From assembly GCF_900129795.1 (NCBI RefSeq), contig NZ_FQWW01000003.1:620001-684000 (forward strand): a DNA stretch of 64,000 bases, written 5' to 3'. Below the pieces are notes generated by a model, which was not told the origin of the DNA, ran no database searches, and saw only the letters and a list, made by a program, of their open reading frames with translations. Below are positions 9,021-19,080 of the stretch, piece after piece. This DNA comes from Flavobacterium sp. CF108. Lineage in GTDB: Bacteria; Bacteroidota; Bacteroidia; Flavobacteriales; Flavobacteriaceae. Each line of letters starts with the position of its first letter. The stretch's first letter is position 1. Made by a program: the position numbers and the translations under genes.

Positions 9021-10043
9021 TTAAAATTGAATTCGCGCTTTAGAAACCACCGCAGAAGTTTCGAAACGACTTGATAAATATTTTTGATAGCCCACAATTC
9101 CAATCATTGCAGCATTATCTGTAGTATATTCAAATTTCGGAATAAAAGTTTTCCAGCCGTATTTGGCTTCGCTTTCTTTCAAAGTAGTCCTGATTCCTGA
9201 ATTTGCCGAAACTCCTCCGCCAATGGCAATTTGTTTAATTCCGGTTTCTTTGACAGCCAGTTTCAGCTTGTCCATCAAAATTTCGATAATTGTATGCTGA
9301 ATAGAAGCGCAGATATCGTTTAGGTTTTCATCCACAAAATTTGGATTCTCCAGTTTATTCTTCTGTATAAAATATAGAATTGCTGTTTTCAATCCCGAAA
9401 AACTAAAATCTAATCCCGGAACTTTTGGTTTTGTAAAAGTAAAAGCTTTTGGATTTCCTTCTTTAGCATATTTGTCAATCAAAGGTCCGCCCGGATAGGG
9501 AAGCCCTAAAATTTTTGCACTCTTGTCAAAAGCTTCTCCAACGGCGTCATCAGTCGTTTCACCAATAATTTCCATGTCAAAAAAGCTGTTCACTTTTACA
9601 ATTTGGGTATGTCCGCCGCTGATAGTTAAAGCCAAAAAAGGAAACTCAGGTTTATCGTAGCCTTCTTCATCAATAAAATGAGCTAAAATATGAGCATGCA
9701 TATGATTTACAGCGATTAACGGAACGTTTAATGCTAATGCTAATGATTTACTGAAAGAACTTCCTACTAACAATGATCCCATTAAACCCGGACCTTGTGT
9801 AAAGGCAATGGCAGTTAGCTGTTCTTTTTGTACATTTGCTTTACGAAGCGCTGCGTCGATTACAGGAACTATATTTTGCTGATGGGCTCTTGAGGCTAGT
9901 TCAGGAACCACACCGCCATATTGATTGTGAATTAATTGATTAGCCACAACATTTGAGAGAACTTTATCGTTATGTAAAACTGCGGCGGCAGTATCATCGC
10001 ATGAACTTTCGATGGCAAGAATAAAAACCTCTGAATTTTGCAT
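9021..10043 (-). CDS. tsaD: tRNA N6-adenosine threonylcarbamoyltransferase TsaD
   Basis: Universal enzyme that, with TsaB and TsaE, transfers threonylcarbamoyl to A37 of ANN-decoding tRNAs. It is an ASKHA-fold protein with the metal motif HMHAH, N-terminal AIESSCDDTAAAV, the loop ISGGHTQIV and the C-terminal AIGGGVSANSGIR. The frame stays open 11 codons upstream, but the ATG at MQNSEVFILAIESS fits the family N-terminus and gives the usual length of 340 residues. It heads the tsaD-rsmE pair and is divergent from the TamB-like gene. Confidence 0.95.
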   Translation of the reverse strand: MQNSEVFILAIESSCDDTAAAVLHNDKVLSNVVANQLIHNQYGGVVPELASRAHQQNIVPVIDAALRKANVQKEQLTAIAFTQGPGLMGSLLVGSSFSKSLALALNVPLIAVNHMHAHILAHFIDEEGYDKPEFPFLALTISGGHTQIVKVNSFFDMEIIGETTDDAVGEAFDKSAKILGLPYPGGPLIDKYAKEGNPKAFTFTKPKVPGLDFSFSGLKTAILYFIQKNKLENPNFVDENLNDICASIQHTIIEILMDKLKLAVKETGIKQIAIGGGVSANSGIRTTLKESEAKYGWKTFIPKFEYTTDNAAMIGIVGYQKYLSSRFETSAVVSKARIQF

Positions 10044-10165
10044 ATAAAGGCACGAATTTTGAATTATATTTGACAAATCAAATTTTGAATTGCTTTGATT
10101 TGAAGCAGAGCCCCAAAATTAAAGAATTTTTATCAAAACAGCCGCCCTTTGTCTGTTCAAATTAA

Positions 10166-13100
10166 ATTAAAACAAAATCTATAATAATACCAGTTATCAA
10201 AAGAGTTAAGAAAATAGTATCCAGAACCCTAATTGGCTTAATTTTACTTTTGCTGGTACTTGCTATCACTCTGTCACTTCCTGTCGTACAGACAAAAATC
10301 GCAAAATATATTACCGAAACTTTAAATACAGACTTCAAAACAAACATTAGTGTTGATAAAGTTGCCATTAATATTTTTGGCGGTGTAAAACTTAAAAAAG
10401 TCCTGATTTTAGATCATCACAAAAAAACGATGATTTATTCTGATATTATTACGACTGATATTTTAAGCATAAAACGACTTATTGACGGCGATTTACTTTT
10501 TGGTGATATTCGTTTAACGGGTTTGATTTTTAACCTAAAAACCTATAAAAACGAAGACGAAAACAATATTAATAAGTTTATTAAATTGTTTGAAACCAAG
10601 GAAGAAAAGAAACAATCAGGTAAACATTTTCTTTTTACAGCCAAAAACGCCTACATCACAAACGGAAATTTTTCTGTTGTGGATGAAAATAAAAGAACCC
10701 CGCAATTTTTAGATTTTAAAAAACTGAACGCTTACATAAGCGATTTCAAATTATATGGGCCTGATGTAAATACTACAATTCACAGATTTTCATTTTTAGA
10801 TCACCGCGGTTTGTATGTTTCTAATTTTACAGGGAAATTCAGCTATACTAAAAAACAAATTAAAGTCGAAAATCTGGCAATTAAAACCAAAAGATCATGG
10901 ATTTACGGAAAAGCGATTTTGAATTATAAAATCAAAGATTTTCTCGATTTTACAGATAAAGTGCAGTTTGATGTTGCGTTAGATTCGTCTTCAATTGCTT
11001 CAAACGATATTCGTTATTTTTATGATGGCTTAGGAAAAAACCAGCATTTTAAAGTTAGGACTAAGATAAAAGGAACTTTAAACAACCTGAATTTAAACCG
11101 CCTTAGACTTACTGATACAAACGGTTCTAAAATTTTTGGAACAATCAATTTTAGAAATCTTTTAGGATCAAAAGAGCAGAAGTTTTCTATGGACGGAAAG
11201 TTTGATAAATTGATTTCAAGCTATGATAATCTGGTAGTTTTACTTCCGGGTATTTTAGGCAAAAAGCTTCCGAAAGAACTAAAAAGAATCGGGAAATTTA
11301 ATATTGTTGGAAAGGCAAAAGTCTCGACAACAGATCTAGAAGCAGATTTTAAAATGGCAACTGATTTAGGAAACGGCAAAGTCGATCTTCATATGAATAA
11401 TATGGATTTTATTGATAAAGCTTCTTATGCGGGAAATATAGTTCTGGATAATTTTAATGTTGGCGCTTTATTAGATCGAAAAGATATAGGGAGAACAACC
11501 TTAGATATTGATGTTGACGGCGTTGGTTTTACAGAAAAATATTTGAATACTATCGTAAAAGGAGATATTGCCAAATTAGATTACAATAAATATACCTACA
11601 GTAATATTGTTGTAAATGGAAATTTCAAACTTCCTTATTATAAAGGACAAATTTCTGTAAATGATCCAAATCTAAGCCTGACATTTGATGGTTTGGTTGA
11701 TTTAAGCAAAAGAGAAAGCCGTTACGATTTTCATATCAATGTCGAAAATTCTGATTTGCGAAAACTGAAATTCATAAGCGATTCGATTTCTCGTTTTAAA
11801 GGGGATGCCGTTGTGCAGTTAACCGGAAATTCGATCGAAAATCTTCAGGGAAATATTTACATTAAAGATGCTGTATATCAAAACCCAAAAGCAACGTATG
11901 CTTTTGATGAAGTTACGGTAAGCTCGAATTTTGATGCAGACAGACTCCGTACCATAACCGTTAATTCATCGGATATTGTTGAAGGAAAAATTGTGGGTAA
12001 ATTTCAGTTTGCACAATTAGATAAATTGGTAATGAATTCTGTTGGAAGTCTTTATACCAATTATAAACCTTTTAAAGTTAAAAAAGGGCAGTTTCTGCGT
12101 TTCAACTTTCATGTATATAATAAAGTTGTCGAAATGCTGTATCCAGAAATGAAAATTGATTCGAGTACAGTAGTTCGCGGAAAAATCGATTCAGATTTAC
12201 AGGAATTTAAATTCGGATTCAGATCAAAACAAATCAGTGCGGCTAAAAATACTTTTGATAACATCAGAATTAGTATTGATAATAAAAACCCGCTTTATAA
12301 TGCTTTCATTGAGTTAGATAGTATCAAAACGCCGTATTATAAAATACGAGATTTCAATTTAATCAATGTAACCGCAAAAGATACTTTGTTTGTTCGTTCT
12401 GAGTTTAAAGGCGGCGACAAAGGGCAGGATTATTTCAATCTCGATTTGTTTCATACCATTGATAAAAACAAGAATAATATAGTCGGCATCAAGAAATCTG
12501 AAATGAAATTTAAAGACTATTTATGGTATTTAAATGAAGATGCGAAAAAAGACAATCAGATTGTTTTTGATCAGTATTTTAAAAACTTCTCAATAGATAA
12601 TATTGTATTGTCGCATGAAAACCAGAAAATTGATTTAAACGGAGTCATAAAAGGAAAAGATTATAAAGATCTCGTCCTCAATTTTGAAGATGTAGATATC
12701 AATAAAATTACACCTTTTAACTCCAAGTTTGTTTTTAACGGAAACTTAAACGGAAATATAAATTATAAGCAGAATAAAGATGTCTTTCAGCCCACGGCAA
12801 GTATTGTGGTAGATCATCTTAATTTAAATAAAGTCGATCTGGGAACTTTGAATTTTGATATTTCGGGAGATCAGAGTTTTAAAAAGTTTACTATAAATTC
12901 TTCGATTGTAAATGGTTTTGCCGAGTCGTTTAGAGCAAACGGAACAATTGCTGTCGAAAATAAAGAGACATTCTTAGATTTAAATTTAAAACTCGAAGGA
13001 TTTAATCTGGCAACTTTAGGAACTGTCGGCGGCGATGTATTATCAAATGTAAGAGGTTCTGTTTCAGGAAATGCTGCTGTTGTGGGGAATTTGAAAAAAC

Positions 13101-14740
13101 CGGAAATCAACGGACGTTTGTATGTGGAGAAAGCCGGAATGACAATTCCGTATCTTAATACAGATTATGCATTGAGCGACAGAACAGTTATTGACTTAAC
13201 CGATGAAAAATTCCTGTTTAGAAATAATCAGTTAACTGATACAAAATTTGGAACAAAAGGATTGCTGAACGGAACAATTGAGCATCATAATTTTGGAGAC
13301 TGGAAATTAGATTTAACCATAACTTCAAAACGATTATTGGCACTTGACACAAAAGACAGTGAAGATGCGGCGTATTTTGGAACGGCGTTTATAAACGGAA
13401 CTGCCAGCATAAAAGGTCCAACGGAAAGTTTATTTATTAAGGTTGATGCAAAATCTGAAAAAGGAACAGAGGTTAAAATTCCGATTAGTAACGTACAAAA
13501 TTCGAGTGAAAGCAACTGGATTCATTTTGTAACGCCAAAAGAGAAATACAATTTAGCTAAAGGTATTGTTGAGAAAACCCGAAATTATAACGGACTTGAA
13601 TTAGAGTTTGATTTTGATATTACACCAGATGCCGAGGTTGAAGTAATTCTGGATCGAAATTCCGGTCACGGTATGAAAGGAAAAGGATACGGATCGTTAT
13701 TGTTTAAAATCAATACGCTGGGTAAATTTAATATGTGGGGAGATTTCCAGGCCTACGAAGGAACGTATAATTTTAAATACGGTGGTTTAATCGATAAAAA
13801 GTTTGCGGTTAAAAAAGGAGGTTCGATTATTTGGGAAGGTAACCCAATGAAAGCCCAGCTGAATTTAGAAGCGGTTTACAAAACAACGGCAAATCCTGCG
13901 GTATTATTAGACAATTCATCTTTCAATAAAAAAGTTCCGGTAGAAGTTGTAATTGGTTTAAGGGGAGATTTAACGAGCCCTGAACCTAATTTTGATATTC
14001 AGTTTCCATCCGTGAGTAATGTTTTAAAATCGGAGATACAATATAAGTTAGACGATAAAGATGTACGCCAGACACAAGCCTTGTATTTATTGTCGACAGG
14101 CTCATTTATGAGTCAGGACGGATTTAATCAAAGCGATTTATCTGGAACATTTGCAGAAACGGCTGCGAGTTTGTTAGGCGGCATTATAAAATCGGATAAT
14201 GACCTTATTAATATAGACTTGAATTTTATATCAGCAGACAGAAGAATAGGACAGGAAGCTGACGGACAGTTTGTGGCCAATATTTCATCGCAGATTAATG
14301 AACGAATTTCAATAAACGGAAAAGTAGGGGTTCCCGTTGGAGGAGTAAACGAATCTGCCATTGTGGGAGATATTGAAATTTTATATAGAGTAAACGAAGA
14401 TGGATCAATGAACCTTCGTTTGTTTAATAAAGAAAATGATATTAATTATATAGGACAAGGAATTGGTTATACACAAGGAGTTGGTATTTCGTATGAAGTC
14501 GATTTTGATACTTTCAGTGAACTGGTCAATAAGTTGTTTAAAAGCCATAAACTGGAAAAAGCTATAAAAAATTCAGATGAATTTCAGGATTCTAATTTAA
14601 ATCCGGACTTTGTTAATTTCAATAACAATAAAAAGGAAGCTGAAAAAAATAAAAAGAAATCAGAAAAAGAAAAAGAAGAGGAGAGTAAACCAAAGCCTCA
14701 AAACAATAATGAAGGTCTGATTCCTGACAACGATTTCTAA
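10166..14740 (+). CDS. TamB-like translocation/assembly module protein (very large, non-canonical start)
   Basis: About 1,524 residues, with an N-terminal membrane anchor (about 23-45, LIGLILLLLVLAITLSLP) after a basic stretch. A long periplasmic beta-helical body follows and ends in the TamB/DUF490 domain (roughly the last 400 residues, including the LLSTGSF region and the final VNEDGSMNLRLFNKEN part). TamB proteins bridge inner and outer membrane and help lipid transport or autotransporter and barrel assembly. The tail is low-complexity Lys/Glu. The frame is open back to the ATT at the given start, but there is no in-frame ATG or GTG. The only standard candidate, a TTG at 10250, would remove the basic residues and half of the anchor. 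An ATT or ATA start upstream is therefore likely, and the given start is the outer limit. Confidence 0.85.
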   Translation: MKTKSIIIPVIKRVKKIVSRTLIGLILLLLVLAITLSLPVVQTKIAKYITETLNTDFKTNISVDKVAINIFGGVKLKKVLILDHHKKTMIYSDIITTDILSIKRLIDGDLLFGDIRLTGLIFNLKTYKNEDENNINKFIKLFETKEEKKQSGKHFLFTAKNAYITNGNFSVVDENKRTPQFLDFKKLNAYISDFKLYGPDVNTTIHRFSFLDHRGLYVSNFTGKFSYTKKQIKVENLAIKTKRSWIYGKAILNYKIKDFLDFTDKVQFDVALDSSSIASNDIRYFYDGLGKNQHFKVRTKIKGTLNNLNLNRLRLTDTNGSKIFGTINFRNLLGSKEQKFSMDGKFDKLISSYDNLVVLLPGILGKKLPKELKRIGKFNIVGKAKVSTTDLEADFKMATDLGNGKVDLHMNNMDFIDKASYAGNIVLDNFNVGALLDRKDIGRTTLDIDVDGVGFTEKYLNTIVKGDIAKLDYNKYTYSNIVVNGNFKLPYYKGQISVNDPNLSLTFDGLVDLSKRESRYDFHINVENSDLRKLKFISDSISRFKGDAVVQLTGNSIENLQGNIYIKDAVYQNPKATYAFDEVTVSSNFDADRLRTITVNSSDIVEGKIVGKFQFAQLDKLVMNSVGSLYTNYKPFKVKKGQFLRFNFHVYNKVVEMLYPEMKIDSSTVVRGKIDSDLQEFKFGFRSKQISAAKNTFDNIRISIDNKNPLYNAFIELDSIKTPYYKIRDFNLINVTAKDTLFVRSEFKGGDKGQDYFNLDLFHTIDKNKNNIVGIKKSEMKFKDYLWYLNEDAKKDNQIVFDQYFKNFSIDNIVLSHENQKIDLNGVIKGKDYKDLVLNFEDVDINKITPFNSKFVFNGNLNGNINYKQNKDVFQPTASIVVDHLNLNKVDLGTLNFDISGDQSFKKFTINSSIVNGFAESFRANGTIAVENKETFLDLNLKLEGFNLATLGTVGGDVLSNVRGSVSGNAAVVGNLKKPEINGRLYVEKAGMTIPYLNTDYALSDRTVIDLTDEKFLFRNNQLTDTKFGTKGLLNGTIEHHNFGDWKLDLTITSKRLLALDTKDSEDAAYFGTAFINGTASIKGPTESLFIKVDAKSEKGTEVKIPISNVQNSSESNWIHFVTPKEKYNLAKGIVEKTRNYNGLELEFDFDITPDAEVEVILDRNSGHGMKGKGYGSLLFKINTLGKFNMWGDFQAYEGTYNFKYGGLIDKKFAVKKGGSIIWEGNPMKAQLNLEAVYKTTANPAVLLDNSSFNKKVPVEVVIGLRGDLTSPEPNFDIQFPSVSNVLKSEIQYKLDDKDVRQTQALYLLSTGSFMSQDGFNQSDLSGTFAETAASLLGGIIKSDNDLINIDLNFISADRRIGQEADGQFVANISSQINERISINGKVGVPVGGVNESAIVGDIEILYRVNEDGSMNLRLFNKENDINYIGQGIGYTQGVGISYEVDFDTFSELVNKLFKSHKLEKAIKNSDEFQDSNLNPDFVNFNNNKKEAEKNKKKSEKEKEEESKPKPQNNNEGLIPDNDF

Positions 14741-14761
14741 CACATTGTTAAAAAAGAGTAT

Positions 14762-14795
14762 AAAAAAACCATTCGCCGCAACGAATGGTTTTTTT
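14762..14795. terminator. intrinsic terminator after the TamB-like gene
   Basis: A 14-bp stem AAAAAAACCATTCG / CGAATGGTTTTTTT with a 6-base loop and a T run, 21 bases after the stop. Confidence 0.9.
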
Positions 14796-14950
14796 ATGCC
14801 TAACTTTAGCGCTTTTAGTAAATTTTTGCTAAAGCACTGTTCTTAATATTTTTATAACACTTCATTTAGGTATTGTTATTTTTAAAGAATTAATTAAAAA
14901 ATGGGGTATTTATTATTTTAAATGAAATTTTTAGTATCAAAAAACTTATT

Positions 14951-14962
14951 AACGAAAACGTT
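14951..14962. promoter_or_regulatory. palindrome AACGAAAACGTT upstream of pfkA (possible operator)
   Basis: Perfect AACG-N4-CGTT palindrome in the 310-base spacer before pfkA; apart from the terminator this is the only notable structure there. Near-matches (AACGTTTTCGTA and TACGTTTTCGGT) lie at the left ends of the conserved elements upstream of the two susC genes. LacI-type repressors bind sites of this shape, but the motif is short and no repressor gene is present in the window. Confidence 0.35.
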
Positions 14963-15050
14963 TGAATTTAACATATTTTACTAATTTATTATAAACAGAA
15001 CCCGAAAAGTGCTGAATGTTTGCTAAATTTACAACTTTAATACTTAAATA

Positions 15051-16037
15051 ATGTCAAAAACAATAAAAAAAGTAGGTGTTCTTACCTCAGGAGGAGACTC
15101 ACCAGGAATGAATGCTGCAATACGATCTGTTGTTCGAACATGTGCTTATCATAATATAGAATGCATAGGAATTTATAGAGGGTATCAAGGAATGATAGAA
15201 GGCGATTTTAAAGAAATGGGTCCTCGAAGCGTTAATAACATTGTAAATAAAGGAGGAACGATCTTAAAATCAGCTCGTTCTGTTGATTTTAGAACTCCGG
15301 AAGGAAGAAAAAAAGCGCACGAAAACCTTTTAAAAGCCGGAATTGATGCTTTAGTAGTTATTGGCGGCGACGGAAGTTTTACCGGAGGTTTAATTTTCAA
15401 CTCAGAATATAATTTCCCGGTAATGGGAATTCCTGGTACAATCGATAATGATATTTATGGTACAAGTTTTACTCTAGGTTACGATACTGCTTTAAATACT
15501 GTTGTTGACTGTATTGATAAAATTAGAGATACTGCAAGTTCACATAACCGTTTATTCTTTGTAGAGGTTATGGGTAGAGATGCAGGTCACATCGCACTTA
15601 ATGCAGGAATTGGTGCAGGTGCAGAAGAAATCCTTATTCCTGAAGAAGATTTAGGTCTTGACAGATTGTTAGACTCTCTTCAAAAAAGTAAAGCTTCAGG
15701 AAAATCATCAAGTATAGTGGTTATTGCCGAAGGTGATAAAATTGGTAAAAACGTATTCGAATTAAAAGATTATGTTGAAGCTAATTTACCAGAGTATGAC
15801 GTAAGAGTATCTGTTTTAGGGCACATGCAGCGTGGTGGTTCGCCATCTTGTTTTGACCGTGTTTTAGCAAGCCGTCTTGGTGTAAAAGCAGTAGAATCTT
15901 TAATTGAAGGAAAATCAAACTACATGGTTGGTCTTAAGGAAGATAAAGTTATTTTAACTCCGCTTGAGCAGGCAATTAAAGGTAAATCTGAAATTGATAG
16001 AGAATTATTGAGAGTGTCAGACATTATGTCTACATAA
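15051..16037 (+). CDS. pfkA: ATP-dependent 6-phosphofructokinase PfkA
   Basis: Phosphorylates fructose-6-phosphate to fructose-1,6-bisphosphate in glycolysis. All family motifs are present: the ATP site GVLTSGGDSPGMNAAIR and GGDGSFTGG, the catalytic PGTIDNDIYGT with the general-base Asp in TIDND, VEVMGRDAGHIA for substrate binding, and HMQRGGSPS. The length of 328 is normal for the bacterial single-domain enzyme. The Gly after GGDGS is the feature of ATP-using rather than PPi-using enzymes. gapA follows 94 bases downstream in the same direction and may be co-transcribed. Confidence 0.97.
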   Translation: MSKTIKKVGVLTSGGDSPGMNAAIRSVVRTCAYHNIECIGIYRGYQGMIEGDFKEMGPRSVNNIVNKGGTILKSARSVDFRTPEGRKKAHENLLKAGIDALVVIGGDGSFTGGLIFNSEYNFPVMGIPGTIDNDIYGTSFTLGYDTALNTVVDCIDKIRDTASSHNRLFFVEVMGRDAGHIALNAGIGAGAEEILIPEEDLGLDRLLDSLQKSKASGKSSSIVVIAEGDKIGKNVFELKDYVEANLPEYDVRVSVLGHMQRGGSPSCFDRVLASRLGVKAVESLIEGKSNYMVGLKEDKVILTPLEQAIKGKSEIDRELLRVSDIMST

Positions 16038-16107
16038 TTATATAGAGAAAAGTTTAAAAGAGAAGAAGTTTATTGTGAGGAAATTAGACTTTGAATTAGT
16101 ATAATAA

Positions 16108-17136
<1,029 letters not shown>

Positions 17137-17152
17137 TATTATATATTTTTAC

Positions 17153-17184
17153 AAAATCCCGTTATCACCAAGTAACGGGATTTT
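17153..17184. terminator. intrinsic terminator after gapA
   Basis: Perfect 12-bp stem AAAATCCCGTTA / TAACGGGATTTT with an 8-base loop and following T-rich stretch. Confidence 0.9.
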
Positions 17185-17207
17185 CTTATTTTGTTCTGTC
17201 TTTAATT

Positions 17208-17229
17208 AATGTAAAAAACACACTTATTT
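17208..17229 (+). promoter_or_regulatory. 22-bp motif shared with the aldolase upstream region
   Basis: AATGTAAAAAACACACTTAT plus TT here matches 21 of 22 bases at 44661-44682, upstream of the transaldolase-like gene. It lies 30 bases before the kinase start. Its position in front of two sugar-metabolism genes suggests a shared regulatory or promoter element, but AT-richness leaves chance possible. Confidence 0.35.
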
Positions 17230-17259
17230 GAAGAAAAACTAATTCAAAAAACAAAAAAA

Positions 17260-18111
17260 ATGAAATTAATAGTTGATAGTGGATCTACTAAAGCCGATTG
17301 GATTGCAATTGATGATAATGGAAAAGTATTATTCACCACACAAACCTTAGGATTAAATCCTGAAATTCTTGACGGGCCGGAAATTCTTGCAAGATTAAAC
17401 GACCGTTTTGATATTTTACAAAATAAAAAAAATGCAACACATTTGTTCTTTTACGGAGCAGGTTGTGGAACAGACAGAATGAAAAAAGCTTTAAAGCAAA
17501 TTTTTCAAGAGTATTTTACTAACGCGATTGTTGACGTTCAGGAAGATACTTATGCTGCAGTTTATGCTACAACTCCAAAAGGAGAAGAAGCAATCGTATC
17601 TATCTTAGGAACTGGGTCAAACTGCAGTTATTTTGATGGAAAAGTATTGCACCAAAAAGTTCAGTCATTAGGATATATTGTAATGGATGACTGCAGCGGA
17701 AACGTTTTTGGAAAAGAATTAATTAGAAAATACTATTTTAATAAAATGCCTAAGGAATTAGCGGTTGAGCTTGAAAAAGAATACGACGTTGATCCTGATT
17801 TTATTAAAAACAAATTATATAAAGAAGCAAACCCAAATGCTTATTTGGCAACTTTTGCTAAGTTTTTAATCAAACATAAAGACACAGAATTCTGCAGAAA
17901 AATTATTTTCAAAGGAATGAAATCTTTCGTTAAAAACTACATCAAACAGTTTGATAACTGTAAAGAAGTTCCTGTGCATTTTGTGGGTTCTATTGCTTTT
18001 TATCTGAAAGATGAATTACAAGAAACTTTCGATAAATACGAGCTTAAATTAGGAAATGTGTTAAGAAGACCAATTGATGGTTTAATTGCTTACCATGTTG
18101 CTAACCAATAA
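17260..18111 (+). CDS. BadF/BadG-type sugar kinase (N-acetylglucosamine kinase-like)
   Basis: 283-residue ASKHA-fold kinase of the BadF/BadG/BcrA/BcrD ATPase family. The phosphate-1 motif LIVDSGSTKADWIAID is at the N-terminus. The phosphate-2 loop is SILGTGSNCSYFDG and the adenosine loop HFVGSIAFYL. Members of this length in Bacteroidetes act on GlcNAc or glucosamine. Placement beside pfkA, gapA and mgsA agrees with a role in hexosamine entry to glycolysis, and it could supply GlcNAc-6-phosphate for the chitin pathway at the other end of the window; that link is inference. mgsA starts 8 bases downstream, so the pair is an operon. Confidence 0.8.
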   Translation: MKLIVDSGSTKADWIAIDDNGKVLFTTQTLGLNPEILDGPEILARLNDRFDILQNKKNATHLFFYGAGCGTDRMKKALKQIFQEYFTNAIVDVQEDTYAAVYATTPKGEEAIVSILGTGSNCSYFDGKVLHQKVQSLGYIVMDDCSGNVFGKELIRKYYFNKMPKELAVELEKEYDVDPDFIKNKLYKEANPNAYLATFAKFLIKHKDTEFCRKIIFKGMKSFVKNYIKQFDNCKEVPVHFVGSIAFYLKDELQETFDKYELKLGNVLRRPIDGLIAYHVANQ

Positions 18112-18119
18112 TTAAATTT

Positions 18120-18494
18120 ATGGAAATAGCTATAATAGCACACGACGGAAAGAAAGCAGATATGGTTCAGTTTTTAAATAAAAACAAGGCCTTGCTTCTT
18201 TTAGAAAAAATTAATCTTATCGCAACAGGAACTACCGGAAGTAAAGCTGTAAATGCTGGTTTTAAAGTACGAAGAATGCTTTCTGGACCTATGGGAGGTG
18301 ATGCACAAATTGCTGCAAGGGTAGCCGAAGGGAAAACTCAAATGGTTTTCTTTTTTAAAGATCCACTGGCGAGCCATGCCCATGAAGTTGATATTAATAT
18401 GTTAATTCGTGTTTGTGATGTACATAATGTGCCTTTGGCAACAAATGAAGCTTCCGCACAACTATTGTTAAATGCAGTTGCACTGCAATTATAG
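18120..18494 (+). CDS. mgsA: methylglyoxal synthase
   Basis: Converts dihydroxyacetone phosphate to methylglyoxal plus phosphate, a bypass used when phosphorylated sugars accumulate. Compared with E. coli MgsA the whole site is intact: His in AHDGKK, the phosphate-binding TGTT loop (ATGTTGS), Ser-Gly in LSGPMGGD, the catalytic Asp of GGD and the His in SHAHEVD. At 124 residues it lacks the C-terminal tail of the E. coli enzyme. It is coupled to the sugar kinase (8-base gap) and is followed by its own terminator and a diverged second copy. Confidence 0.93.
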   Translation: MEIAIIAHDGKKADMVQFLNKNKALLLLEKINLIATGTTGSKAVNAGFKVRRMLSGPMGGDAQIAARVAEGKTQMVFFFKDPLASHAHEVDINMLIRVCDVHNVPLATNEASAQLLLNAVALQL

Positions 18495-18522
18495 ATAAAT
18501 TTTCCTTTTTAACATATAAGCT

Positions 18523-18558
18523 TAAAGACCGCTGCATATTAGATGTCGCGGTTTTTTT
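18523..18558 (+). terminator. intrinsic terminator after mgsA
   Basis: GC-rich 5-bp stem ACCGC / GCGGT extended by A-T pairs, with a run of seven T. It separates the two methylglyoxal synthase genes. Confidence 0.7.
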
Positions 18559-18693
18559 ATGGAATTAATTTAAACTTTAAGCTGAAAGGCCTGCTTTTTT
18601 TGAGTTTTTAAATGTAAATCCTTGATTTTGACGAATTTAATGTGGGAATTATCTTTTTTTATTTAAATTTGGTAATAATTTTATTATAAATTC

Positions 18694-19080
18694 ATGAAAA
18701 AAATCATTGAAATAGCGATTATTGCTCATGATAATAAAAAAGCCGATATGGTTCAGTTTTTAATTAAAAACAGGATCGTATTAGAGAGTGAGAGATTGAA
18801 ACTTGTTGCGACAGGTTTGTTGGGCAGGAGCGCAGAGAATACAGGTTTAAAAGTAGTTAAATTACTGCCATGTTCTATGGGAGGTGATGCCCAAATAGCA
18901 GCAAGAGTAGCAGAAAGTAAAATTAAGGTTGTGCTTTTTTTTAAAGATCCGCTTGCGAGTCATGCACACGGGGTTGATATCAGTATGCTTGTTAGAATTT
19001 GCGATGTACACAATGTGCCGCTGGCAACAAATGAAGCAACGGCACAATTATTAGTTGATGCTATTGCACAGCAATTATAG
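18694..19080 (+). CDS. methylglyoxal synthase paralogue with altered phosphate site
   Basis: 128 residues, clearly a duplicate of the preceding mgsA: AIIAHD.KKADMVQFL, MGGDAQIAARVAE and FFKDPLASHAH are shared. The catalytic Asp (GGD) and the active-site His remain. However, the phosphate-binding TGTT of MgsA is TGLL here, and the Ser-Gly of LSGPMGGD is Pro-Cys (LPCSMGGD). These are the positions that hold the substrate phosphate in E. coli MgsA, so activity on dihydroxyacetone phosphate is doubtful. A TAAATTTG box 23 bases upstream could be its own -7 element. The 3' end overlaps the convergent RidA gene by 20 bases. Confidence 0.85.
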   Translation: MKKIIEIAIIAHDNKKADMVQFLIKNRIVLESERLKLVATGLLGRSAENTGLKVVKLLPCSMGGDAQIAARVAESKIKVVLFFKDPLASHAHGVDISMLVRICDVHNVPLATNEATAQLLVDAIAQQL

